Below, one piece after another: positions 8,473 to 16,189 of a stretch of DNA of 64,000 nt. The notes beneath the pieces were generated by a model. The model did not search any database, had not been told where the DNA came from, and worked only from the letters and a program-made list of their open reading frames with translations. Made by a program: the position numbers and the translations under genes. Source of the DNA: Muribaculum intestinale (GTDB taxonomy: Bacteria > Bacteroidota > Bacteroidia > Bacteroidales > Muribaculaceae); contig NZ_CP021421.1 in NCBI RefSeq assembly GCF_002201515.1, positions 1,364,001-1,428,000 on the forward strand. The letters are read 5' to 3'. Each line of letters begins with the position of its first letter. The first letter of the stretch is position 1.

Positions 8473-10230
8473 ATGGCTATCAACTTACTTGAACTCAGCG
8501 AACAAGAGATTATACGCCGCGGCTCGCTCGACGAGATGCGCAACCGCGGTATCGATCCCTATCCTGCCGCCCTCTATCCGGTCGACGCATATACCACCGA
8601 AATCAAAGAAACATTCAGCGACGACGCTCCACAAAGAGAGGTGTGCGTGGCCGGACGTATCATGAGCCGACGCATCATGGGAAAAGCATCGTTCATGGAA
8701 CTTCAGGACTCCAGAGGACGCATACAGGTATATATTTCTCGCGATGATTTATGTCCGGGCGAAGACAAGGATCTCTACAACGTAGTGTTCAAGAAACTCC
8801 TTGACATAGGCGACTTCGTAGGAGTGAAGGGCTTTGTGTTCCGCACCCAGACCGGCGAGATATCCGTCCATGCCAAGAAGCTCACAGTACTGAGCAAATC
8901 GCTGCGCCCGCTACCTATAGTGAAAGTGAAGGACGGTGTCACATACGATGCTTTCGATGACCCCGAACTACGCTATCGCCGCCGTTATGTCGACCTTGTG
9001 GTCAACGACGGTGTGAAAGAAATCTTCATCAAGCGCACAAAGGTATTCAACTCCATGCGTCAGTTCTTCAACGAGGCCGGCTACATGGAAGTGGAGACCC
9101 CTATACTACAGTCGATCCCCGGCGGAGCGGCAGCCCGTCCATTCATTACCCACCATAATGCTCTCGACATACCCCTGTATCTTCGTATCGCCGACGAGCT
9201 ATATCTCAAGCGCCTCATTGTAGGTGGATTCGAGGGTGTATACGAGTTCTCCAAGAACTTCCGCAACGAAGGCATGGACCGTACCCACAATCCGGAGTTT
9301 ACCTGTATGGAAATCTATGTAGCCTACAAGGACTACAACTGGATGATGGACTTCACCGAACGCATGCTTGAGAAGATATGCATGGATGTAAACGGCACCA
9401 CCGAGGTAAAAGTCGGCGACAACGTAATATCATTCAAGGCACCTTTCAAACGCATCACCATGCGCGACGCTATCCTCGAGCACACAGGATTCGACATCAA
9501 CGGCAAGAACGAGGAAGAACTGAGAGCGGCTGCCCGCGGCATGGGCATCGAAGTGGATGACACTATGGGCAAGGGCAAGCTCATCGACGAAATGTTTGGC
9601 GAGAAATGTGAAGGCTCATATATCCAGCCTACCTTCATCACCGATTATCCCATCGAGATGTCGCCCCTTACCAAGCGCCACCGCGACAATCCCGAACTTA
9701 CCGAGCGCTTCGAACTCATGGTCAACGGCAAGGAGCTTGCCAACGCCTACTCTGAGCTCAACGACCCCATCGACCAGTATGAACGCTTTGTCGAGCAGAT
9801 GCGTCTTGCCGAGAAAGGCGATGACGAAGCCATGATTATCGACAAGGACTTCATACGTGCTCTCGAATACGGTATGCCCCCCACCTCAGGCATGGGTATC
9901 GGCATGGACCGTCTGGTAATGCTCATGACCGGCCAGACCACAATACAGGAAGTGCTTCTCTTCCCGCAGATGCGCCCCGAAAAAGTAGAAAAACGTGATA
10001 ATGCTGAAGCATATGCCACGGCAGGCGTACCGGCCGAATGGGTACCGGTATTGCAGAAAGCCGGCGTATATACCGTAGCCCAGCTCGCCACAGCCAATCC
10101 GGGGAAACTGTTCCAGGATATCTGCGGTCTCAACAAAAAATTCAAACTCGAACTCAAGAATCCCTCACAGGAGGATGTAAAGAACTGGGTGGTCGCATCT
10201 GCGTCGCAAAAGGAAGAGGAGGCTGAATAA
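8473..10230 (+). CDS. lysS: Lysyl-tRNA synthetase (class II) with C-terminal extension
   Basis: A 585-residue class II LysRS that charges tRNA-Lys. An OB-fold anticodon domain ([22 protein letters not shown] begins it) is followed by the catalytic core with motif 2 region [20 protein letters not shown] and motif 3 [19 protein letters not shown]. After the core there is an extra domain of about 65 residues ([19 protein letters not shown] onward) resembling a helix-hairpin-helix module, seen in Bacteroidetes LysRS but not in E. coli. A TTG at 8446 could extend it by 9 residues; the ATG at 8473 ([13 protein letters not shown]) fits the family and the predicted promoter. Its stop overlaps the gpsA start. 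Confidence 0.95.
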   Translation: MAINLLELSEQEIIRRGSLDEMRNRGIDPYPAALYPVDAYTTEIKETFSDDAPQREVCVAGRIMSRRIMGKASFMELQDSRGRIQVYISRDDLCPGEDKDLYNVVFKKLLDIGDFVGVKGFVFRTQTGEISVHAKKLTVLSKSLRPLPIVKVKDGVTYDAFDDPELRYRRRYVDLVVNDGVKEIFIKRTKVFNSMRQFFNEAGYMEVETPILQSIPGGAAARPFITHHNALDIPLYLRIADELYLKRLIVGGFEGVYEFSKNFRNEGMDRTHNPEFTCMEIYVAYKDYNWMMDFTERMLEKICMDVNGTTEVKVGDNVISFKAPFKRITMRDAILEHTGFDINGKNEEELRAAARGMGIEVDDTMGKGKLIDEMFGEKCEGSYIQPTFITDYPIEMSPLTKRHRDNPELTERFELMVNGKELANAYSELNDPIDQYERFVEQMRLAEKGDDEAMIIDKDFIRALEYGMPPTSGMGIGMDRLVMLMTGQTTIQEVLLFPQMRPEKVEKRDNAEAYATAGVPAEWVPVLQKAGVYTVAQLATANPGKLFQDICGLNKKFKLELKNPSQEDVKNWVVASASQKEEEAE

Positions 10231-11258
10231 TGCACTCCAAAGGTATGGATAACAATATGCCACACCCGCTGCCCGGACGGATTGCCGTCATGGGCGGCGG
10301 CTCATGGGCAACTGCCCTTGCAAAACTTATCATACGCAATGAAGAGCGTATAATATGGTACATGAGGCGCGACGACCGGATAGAGGAATTCAGACGTATC
10401 GGTCATAATCCGGCATATCTGTCGGATGTAGAATTCCCAATCGACCGCATAGACTTCACGAGCGATATAAATGCCGCGGCAAGAGATGCAGACACGTTGC
10501 TCATGGCGATGCCTTCCCCATACTTCAAAAGCCATCTTGCAAAGCTCGATACCAACATTTCGGACAAAAATATTGTTATAGCTACAAAGGGGATAATCCC
10601 CGATGAAAATCAGCTTGTCACCGACTATCTTGAAGAACGATACAATATCGACCCTTCGAGAATGATTGTCGTGTCCGGTCCGTGCCATGCCGAAGAGGTG
10701 GCTCTCGGACGTCTGAGCTACCTTACCGTAGGCTCAGAAAGCAAGGATGCCGCCGAGGCTTTCGCCCGTTGTCTTAATGGCCCGGCGATGCGCACGCTTA
10801 TATCCGGCGATGTGCGCGGTATCGAATATGGCGGTGTGCTTAAAAACGTTTATGCCATAGCCTCGGGAATAGTCCACGGAATGAAGGCAGGCGACAACTT
10901 CCAGGCTATCCTTGTAGCCAATGCAGCAAAAGAGATGGAGCGTTTTATAGACAAGGCTGTGGGCGGCGAACGCTGTATATGCCATTCGGTATATCTCGGC
11001 GACCTGCTTGTAACTGCCTATTCAAAATTTTCACGCAACCACAATTTCGGTTCCATGATAGGCCGCGGATGCGCCGTGCGCCGCGCCATGATGGAAATGG
11101 AGATGGTAACCGAGGGGTACTATGCAGCCAAATGCATGCATGAGATAAACCTCGTCATCGGAGCCGACATGCCAATACTCGAAGGCGTATACGATATCCT
11201 CTATCGCTCTCTGCCGGCAGCAAAGATAATGGAACGCATCAGCCATCATCTTACATAA
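10230..11258 (+). CDS. gpsA: NAD(P)-dependent glycerol-3-phosphate dehydrogenase
   Basis: A 342-residue enzyme that reduces dihydroxyacetone phosphate to sn-glycerol-3-phosphate, the backbone for phospholipids. The Rossmann motif GGGSWATALAKLI is near residue 20, followed by MAMPSPYFKSHL, ATKGIIPDENQL, SGPCHAEEVALG and the catalytic-lysine region EYGGVLKNVYAIASG. Its ATG overlaps the lysS stop by one base (TAATG), indicating coupling. The start at 10230 is the only one consistent with that junction, though ATGs a few codons later are possible. Confidence 0.93.
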   Translation: MHSKGMDNNMPHPLPGRIAVMGGGSWATALAKLIIRNEERIIWYMRRDDRIEEFRRIGHNPAYLSDVEFPIDRIDFTSDINAAARDADTLLMAMPSPYFKSHLAKLDTNISDKNIVIATKGIIPDENQLVTDYLEERYNIDPSRMIVVSGPCHAEEVALGRLSYLTVGSESKDAAEAFARCLNGPAMRTLISGDVRGIEYGGVLKNVYAIASGIVHGMKAGDNFQAILVANAAKEMERFIDKAVGGERCICHSVYLGDLLVTAYSKFSRNHNFGSMIGRGCAVRRAMMEMEMVTEGYYAAKCMHEINLVIGADMPILEGVYDILYRSLPAAKIMERISHHLT

Positions 11259-11303
11259 CCACTAACAAGTATACTCATACCTAAACAAATTTTCATATAC
11301 CTT

Positions 11304-12647
11304 ATGGAAAAAATCAAATTAGACATCAACTCAGTACTGAAGTTTGTCTCAGAAAAGGAAATCCGACAGATTGAATCGGAAGAAGCCACCAAGGCTATCG
11401 ACATGGTGAAGAACGGTACCGGCGAGGGAAATGACTTCCTCGGATGGTACGATCTTCCTTCTCGTACATCCATGAAAGAACTTGATGAAATCATCGAGGT
11501 GGCCAACGACCTCCGCAACTCATGCGAATATGTAGTGTCGGTAGGCATCGGTGGTTCTTATCTGGGAGCAAAAGCCGTAATCGAGGCTCTCAACAATTCA
11601 TTTGACGCCTATACATCTACTTCTAAGGGTGCTCCCAAAGTACTCTTTGCCGGCCAGAATATAGGCGAGGAATATCTCGCTGAACTGCAGGAATTCCTTA
11701 AGGACAAGAAATTCGGTATCATCGTTATATCCAAGTCAGGCACCACTACCGAACCCGCCATAGCTTTCCGTCTGCTCAAGGAGCAGCTTGAGGCCCAGGC
11801 AGGCAAGGAAGCCGCCAAAAACCTCATCGTGGCCATCACCGATGCCAAGCGTGGAGCTCTGCGCCAGCTCGCAACAGAAGAGAGCTACCGTACCTTCGTA
11901 ATCGAGGACAACGTGGGCGGACGTTTCTCAGTACTCACTCCGGTAGGACTTCTCCCCATTGCAGTAGCCGGCTACGATATCAAGAAGCTCGTAAAGGGTG
12001 CTGCAGAAATGGAAAAAGAACTTGCCAACGCATCCGACAGCAACATGGCCGAACTCTATGCATCGACCCGCAACGCTCTGTACCGCGCCGGTAAGAAGAC
12101 AGAGATTCTTGTCAACTATAATCCTAAACTCCACTTCTTCGGAGAATGGTGGAAACAGCTTTATGGAGAAAGCGAAGGCAAGGACCACAAGGGAATCTTC
12201 CCCGCAGCTGTCGACTTCTCTACCGACCTCCACTCGATGGGCCAGTGGATACAGGATGGCGAGCGCACTATCTTCGAGACTGTAATTTCCGTTGAAAAGT
12301 CAAAATCGGAAAAACTTATCCCCTCTGACGAGGCTAATCTCGACGGTCTCAACTACATCGCCGGCAAGCATGTCGACGATGTAAACAAGATGGCCGAGCT
12401 GGGTACACGTATCGCCCATGTGGATGGCGGAGTGCCCAACATGCGTATCATTGTGCCTGAACTCTCCGAAGAGTATCTCGGACAACTTATCTATTTCTTC
12501 GAGATATCCTGCGGCATCTCCGGATATCTGCTCGGTGTGAATCCATTCAACCAGCCCGGTGTAGAGGCCTACAAAAAGAATATGTTTGCTCTTCTTGAAA
12601 AACCCGGTTATGAGGAAGCCACAAAGGAAATAAAAGCAAAACTCTGA
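11304..12647 (+). CDS. pgi: Glucose-6-phosphate isomerase
   Basis: A 447-residue isomerase of glycolysis and gluconeogenesis. Family landmarks are [17 protein letters not shown], the sugar-phosphate loop [27 protein letters not shown] and [11 protein letters not shown], and the length is right for the Bacteroidetes/Firmicutes short form. It follows lysS-gpsA after 45 bases on the same strand and ends at a strong terminator. Codon use is C-rich on the coding strand, in contrast with leuS to the right. Confidence 0.95.
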   Translation: MEKIKLDINSVLKFVSEKEIRQIESEEATKAIDMVKNGTGEGNDFLGWYDLPSRTSMKELDEIIEVANDLRNSCEYVVSVGIGGSYLGAKAVIEALNNSFDAYTSTSKGAPKVLFAGQNIGEEYLAELQEFLKDKKFGIIVISKSGTTTEPAIAFRLLKEQLEAQAGKEAAKNLIVAITDAKRGALRQLATEESYRTFVIEDNVGGRFSVLTPVGLLPIAVAGYDIKKLVKGAAEMEKELANASDSNMAELYASTRNALYRAGKKTEILVNYNPKLHFFGEWWKQLYGESEGKDHKGIFPAAVDFSTDLHSMGQWIQDGERTIFETVISVEKSKSEKLIPSDEANLDGLNYIAGKHVDDVNKMAELGTRIAHVDGGVPNMRIIVPELSEEYLGQLIYFFEISCGISGYLLGVNPFNQPGVEAYKKNMFALLEKPGYEEATKEIKAKL

Positions 12648-13182
12648 TAATCCGGTTTTCAGACAGTATTATCAACACAAATTGTTGATAATCTATATAT
12701 CCTAAAAATACCTGTGCCATTATCCAAATGGCACAGGTATTTTTTCTATTGCATATATGTGCAGACAGTTGTTGAAAACAATGTTGATAAAGGTTGAGAA
12801 ATATAAAGGAAGTTTTAATAAGTAGATTTGGAGTTTATGGAATTTTTGTATATAGCTAAAATGTACACTCACCGTCCAAAAGAGTTTCAGCAATTGTATC
12901 AGCACTGTTTCAACAGGCATGACATATGTTTTCAAGGTATGAAATCATATATTTTTTTCAACCAATAACGTTATCAACGCAATGTAAATAACATCGACAT
13001 ATATCTAAGTTCTACCATATTACATGTTGATAAAGATGTAAGTTGAGTTGATGGAACATCAATAACTTAATATACAAGCAAATCAACTAAAAGTTATCCT
13101 AATTATCAACGTCAATAAACACTACAATATAGAAAAGAGAAAAAATTTTTAATCTTAAATAATAATAGGTTAATGTTGATGA
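12648..13182. other. Candidate chromosomal replication origin (DnaA-box-like cluster)
   Basis: A non-coding, strongly AT-rich stretch with repeated nonamers. TTATCAACA or its complement occurs exactly at 12669-12677 (+), 12683-12691 (-), 12782-12790 (-) and 13025-13033 (-). Near copies lie at 12770-12778 (-), 12971-12979 (+), 13103-13111 (+) and 13174-13182 (-). The first two form an inverted pair separated by 5 bases. The motif differs by one base from the DnaA box TTATCCACA. Genes on the same strand switch from C-rich to G-rich coding strands across this region, and rnpA-yidD, mnmG and a parS match lie within 45 kb. The pgi terminator is nested at its left end. Confidence 0.6.
12703..12746 (+). 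terminator. Intrinsic terminator after pgi
   Basis: A perfect stem of 17-18 bp (AAAAATACCTGTGCCAT paired with its complement at 12728-12744) with a small loop, ending in a run of T. It closes the lysS-gpsA-pgi unit. Confidence 0.85.
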
Positions 13183-13529
13183 TGATAATCTTTGGCTGAA
13201 CAATCAGGATACTTTTCGGTAAAATTTATTAGCATATATTGTTTTGCTGGTTGGACTAAAATATTTAAATTTACAGGCGAATACTGAGCACTTTTCTTTC
13301 TGAATAAGATTGATGTGTAGATGTATTTTTGCCACAAAAGATAGTGGTAAAGACATTTCTGTGAAAAGCGTTTATCAGCGCTGATTCTTGACTCTCTGAG
13401 ATTCTCGCAAAATTTCTATCAATAGTCAGGGATTGAGCAACGGTAGATGTCCATTAGGTATGTAATATTCTTACATTCGGCATATTGTCTCGTGAGAGGC
13501 ATACTGTCGGATGCATGGATTACATATAT
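13183..13529. other. AT-rich spacer with a palindrome and a promoter-like box
   Basis: No gene is visible. It holds TATTTTTG at 13324-13331, which fits the TAnnTTTG -7 consensus and could start a transcript running into the structured RNA at 13530. It also holds a perfect 12-base palindrome ATCAGCGCTGAT at 13374-13385, a small hairpin ATGTAA/TTACAT at 13460-13476, and a near-direct repeat GGCATATTGTC / GGCATACTGTC around 13480-13510. Confidence 0.4.
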
Positions 13530-13627
13530 AAGCGTGGGCTTCTTCGTTGCCGTCCGACTATTGATGGGCAATGCGAGAAGCCTCAGGGAGTAGGACGGTA
13601 ACAGATACAGATTCCTACGCTTTTTTT
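13530..13627 (+). ncRNA. Candidate structured small RNA or leader ending in a terminator
   Basis: A 9-bp closing helix pairs AAGCGTGGG (13530-13538) with CCTACGCTT (13614-13622, one G-U pair), and the right arm runs into seven T, so the whole fold can act as an intrinsic terminator. Inside is a stem GCTTCT/AGAAGC (13538-13543 with 13576-13581) extended by CG/CG and TTGCC/GGCAA. An alternative helix CCGTCC/GGACGG (13550-13555 with 13593-13598) competes with it. Mutually exclusive helices plus a terminator ahead of a secreted-protein gene suggest either a stand-alone RNA of about 100-290 nt or a cis-acting attenuator. I do not recognise it as SRP RNA, 6S, RNase P RNA, TPP or cobalamin riboswitch. 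Confidence 0.45.
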
Positions 13628-13678
13628 ATAAACCAATCAGAACCAAAGAGGGGAGTCCGGCGGTATTTTTTTAAGAAT

Positions 13679-14605
13679 ATGATAAGAAATTTAAGTGGAA
13701 AATGTGTCCTGTCGTTTGGACTGATGCTTTCGGCCCATGTCTCTGCCTCGGCTTTTCAGGCAGAGGGTTATGAGTGGGAAATTTTTAATGAGAGTGAAGT
13801 AAGATGTGATGGCTTTATCTGGGGTAAAGCACAAAAGATTGCAAACATTCCGGCGTCTGTGACAAATACTTACACACAGAAGACTTATACCAATACATAT
13901 GTTTATGGTATACACGGTGGTGCGACTGTTGAGGAGATTATTGTGCCTGAGACTGTAAGGCAGTTTGGGGATGGCGCGTTCAGAAGAAATAGTAATTTAA
14001 AACGTATAACTTTGCCATCTTTTACTGATATGTCAAGTCTCCCCGATTATATGTTCGAAGAATGTGTTTCATTGACGGAATTGACGACACCCAAGGCTCA
14101 CTACAAATTCTATAAAGAAGATGGTACCACATATTATAGCTTGGGTATCGGAGAGAAGTTTTGTTATGGATGCACATCATTGACCAAAGTGGTTATTCCG
14201 ACTGAATGTTTTTATATCAGTTTTGCTGCATTTCAGAAATGTCCTAATTTAAGGCATTTCTATGTCTATTCAATAGAACCACCTTATATTGAGAGTGATG
14301 TGTTTTTTTCGGAGGAAGAAATGGCTGTAAGAAGTCGGGCAGACGAGTCGGCTATGACTTTGTATGTTCCGGCCGAGAGTATCGAATTATATAAAAACTC
14401 ATCCTGGAGCAAATATTTTTCCGAGATTAAGGAAGCTCCTGAATACTCTGGTATTACTGATATCGCTTCAGATATGGATGCAAGCGGGCCATTACATGTG
14501 TTTGATCTCTACGGCCGGCAGGTAGGACAAGACATAGACGGTCTTGCCCCCGGGATATACATTATCAGACAAGGCAATAATAGTAAGAAGATTGTGGTGA
14601 GATAA
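13679..14605 (+). CDS. BspA-like leucine-rich repeat secreted protein
   Basis: A 308-residue secreted protein. It has an N-terminal signal peptide (MIRNLSGKCVLSFGLMLSAH onward). Its LRR_5/BspA-type repeats carry landmarks such as VEEIIVPETVRQFGDGAF, NLKRITLPSF, SLTKVVIPTECF and LYVPAESIELYK. The short C-terminal module VFDLYGRQV...GLAPGIYIIRQ...KKIVVR resembles type IX secretion (type A) sorting tails. BspA-like proteins bind host or matrix proteins in oral and gut Bacteroidales; the target here is unknown. A start at 13571 would place 36 extra residues across the structured RNA with no signal peptide, so the ATG at 13679 is chosen. Codon use is AT-richer than in the housekeeping neighbours. 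Confidence 0.75.
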   Translation: MIRNLSGKCVLSFGLMLSAHVSASAFQAEGYEWEIFNESEVRCDGFIWGKAQKIANIPASVTNTYTQKTYTNTYVYGIHGGATVEEIIVPETVRQFGDGAFRRNSNLKRITLPSFTDMSSLPDYMFEECVSLTELTTPKAHYKFYKEDGTTYYSLGIGEKFCYGCTSLTKVVIPTECFYISFAAFQKCPNLRHFYVYSIEPPYIESDVFFSEEEMAVRSRADESAMTLYVPAESIELYKNSSWSKYFSEIKEAPEYSGITDIASDMDASGPLHVFDLYGRQVGQDIDGLAPGIYIIRQGNNSKKIVVR

Positions 14606-14633
14606 CAGCTGTAGGTTTTAGTTGATCTTATCT

Positions 14634-14715
14634 AATACAGCGTACATAGGTTGTCCCTTATGGATGGTTCTAAGCCCCCGTAATTATAGCGAATAATCTT
14701 GATCGTACGCTGTAT
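14634..14715. repeat. 12-bp perfect inverted repeat flanking a 58-base core
   Basis: AATACAGCGTAC at 14634-14645 is exactly complementary to GTACGCTGTATT at 14704-14715, and the right arm is followed by TTAACT. It lies between the BspA-like gene and the acetyltransferase pseudogene. It could be a large-loop terminator, a structured RNA or the ends of a small decayed element. Confidence 0.45.
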
Positions 14716-14769
14716 TTTAACTGCTTATTTAGGTACCCAATAAACCATTTCTATACTAAAAACAAATAA

Positions 14770-15377
14770 ATGGAAGAGATAAACCCTAAAGAAACAACCA
14801 GGGCATACGCGTTTGAGACGTGGACGAAGGCTCCGATGCCTATGGTCACATTCTTTAAAACGCTTGATGTGTCACGACTTATAAAAGTAAGCCGAAGTAA
14901 AGGACTGAAGTTTAATATGCTGATGTGTTGGTGTATCGGTAAGGCGGCAACAAGCATCGAAGAATTCTATGGTTGCCGGCAAACTGGTACGATATGATAC
15001 AATCGCAGTAAACACCATTGTTGCCAATAAAACTGGTGAAGTAAGTTCGTGCGACATACCGTTCTCTAATGACCTGGCAGTATTCAACACCGACTATCTC
15101 AGGCTTACCAGCCAAGTTGCCGAAACTTGTGAGAATCATGATTTGGCAGACAGCATGGTGATAGGCACATCGGCATTGGTGCAATACGACATTGATGGTG
15201 CAGTGGGGATGTATAGCGGTATATTCAACAACCCGTTCATGATATGGGGCAAGATACCGTAAAGGCTGGTTTAAGACCACACTGTCAGTGTCATTTCAAT
15301 TTCACCATACACAGATGGACGGAGCACATGCTGCCCGTTTCCTTGATTTATTGCAAAAGGAAATACACGCACTATAG
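14770..15377 (+). pseudogene. Chloramphenicol acetyltransferase-like gene with two frameshifts
   Basis: Three adjacent frames together read as one CatA-like trimeric acetyltransferase, which would O-acetylate chloramphenicol or a related alcohol with acetyl-CoA. Frame one (14770 to about 14966) gives APMPMVTFFKTLDVSRLIK. The second (from about 14970 to 15250) gives RYDTIAVNTIVANKTGEVSS and VIGTSALVQYDIDGAVGMYS. A third (to the TAG at 15375-15377) restores GWFKTTLSVSFQFHHTQMDG with the catalytic HHxxxDG motif. The first break is just after EEFY, and the second near 15252 looks like a single inserted base. The motifs are well preserved, so inactivation is recent, or the breaks are assembly errors. 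Confidence 0.8.
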
Positions 15378-15655
15378 TTATTTTTCTCTTTCATTTAAAA
15401 AAATTTAGTATAGATTAAGCTGAAAAATTGTAAATCAGCAAATTAGAGTTTGTTTAATAATAAATGTTGCCGCCAGGGTCGTATAGCTTGAGTCGATTTT
15501 CGACATGTGACGAAGGAGTGTACTTTATGTACATGACTGAGGAATAGGGCTAAAAGCGGCCAAGATATACGAGACAAAAGGTAACTTTATAACCTATACA
15601 ATCTCTTGGCTGCTTGTAAGGTAAATGCAAAAATATATCAACTATATGAAACAAA
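15378..15655. other. Hairpin-rich stretch without a recognisable gene
   Basis: No ORF of note. Small perfect hairpins occur in succession: GTCGA-TTT-TCGAC at 15492-15504, TGTAC-TTTAT-GTACA at 15519-15533, and a wider GCCAAGA/TCTTGGC pair at 15559-15565 and 15604-15610. Together with the pseudogene upstream this reads as a graveyard of mobile DNA. Confidence 0.35.
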
Positions 15656-15874
15656 TTACCTCTCGTCGGCCATTCGCCGGCATATTTCCGCCCGCTCTTC
15701 GGTCGTTATGGAGTCCCATAACTCCCTCATCACAAGCGAAAATCTGTCCGACGACTGACCGCCCTGACGGTAACATTTATTATTAAACAAGCTCTTAATG
15801 CTTATTTTTCGTATGGCGAAAATAGAGGCGGAGTGGCCGGGAAGGCTCTTCCGCCTCTTAAAAAATTTATTCAT
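15656..15874 (-). CDS. Small hypothetical protein, possibly a gene remnant
   Basis: A 72-residue frame, basic at the N-terminus (MNKFFKRRKS) and charged at the C-terminus, where RFSLVMRELWDSITTEERAE is the only distinctive part. I do not recognise the family. A degenerate copy of the same motif can be read inside the MITE-like element at 21.6 kb (LLWNSITPSAE), which suggests that the C-terminal segment is a real conserved protein motif and that this frame may be a shortened relic. No promoter was identified; a small hairpin lies just upstream of its start. Confidence 0.35.
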   Translation of the reverse strand: MNKFFKRRKSLPGHSASIFAIRKISIKSLFNNKCYRQGGQSSDRFSLVMRELWDSITTEERAEICRRMADER

Positions 15875-15895
15875 ATGTTAAAGAAACACCTAAGT

Positions 15896-15911
15896 CGATG
15901 CTTCGGCATCG
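15896..15911. other. TTCG tetraloop hairpin
   Basis: CGATGC-TTCG-GCATCG is a perfect 6-bp stem with an exceptionally stable UUCG loop if transcribed. No T-run follows on either strand, so it is not an obvious terminator. Confidence 0.5.
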
Positions 15912-16019
15912 CTGTGTGTAAAGTTATGAATTATTGCTATAAATACACATCTTAAATGAAAGAGCCGTGCTGCTTCTGTGGCTTTCTGCGATTTACAACA
16001 TGTCTACATAGGCCAATGG

Positions 16020-16051
16020 TTTGAGTCTTTGAGGAAATTATATTAACTTTG
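16020..16051 (+). promoter_or_regulatory. nadA promoter (TTTG-N20-TAACTTTG)
   Basis: TTTG at 16020-16023, a 20-base spacer and TAACTTTG at 16044-16051 fit the Bacteroidetes consensus fully. The predicted 5' leader is about 130 bases and contains the second DnaA-box-like cluster. Confidence 0.65.
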
Positions 16052-16054
16052 CAG

Positions 16055-16140
16055 TTATCAACCATATGTTGATAAACATGCTAAATATCTGATAATCCAA
16101 TAAAAGAAATGTTGATATCAGGTAGAAACCATGTGGATAA
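16055..16140. promoter_or_regulatory. Second DnaA-box-like cluster with one exact TTATCCACA
   Basis: TTATCAACC at 16055-16063 (+), the complement of TTATCAACA at 16067-16075 (-), a near copy at 16110-16118 (-) and an exact consensus DnaA box at 16132-16140 (-, read TTATCCACA). All lie in the predicted nadA leader, about 3 kb from the larger cluster. Confidence 0.5.
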
Positions 16141-16189
16141 CGAATAATATACATATAAGTCATTCTCAATCCTCATCACATATCAGCAG

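Noticed and set aside
13390..13400. CTGAGA as a TPP riboswitch core
   Set aside because: The partner ACCTGAT/GCG-AGGGA segments are absent and the downstream gene is not thiamine-related.
13576..13600. GAAGCC...GGGAGTAGGACGG as a cobalamin riboswitch B12 box
   Set aside because: Several key bases differ, and the upstream GGTGAAATTCC and GCCACTG elements are missing.
13530..13627. SRP (4.5S) RNA because of its roughly 100-base length
   Set aside because: The conserved GGAA tetraloop and AGCA/CAGG internal loops are not present.
13571..13678. N-terminal extension of the BspA-like gene
   Set aside because: It runs through the structured RNA and terminator, and displaces the signal peptide from the N-terminus.
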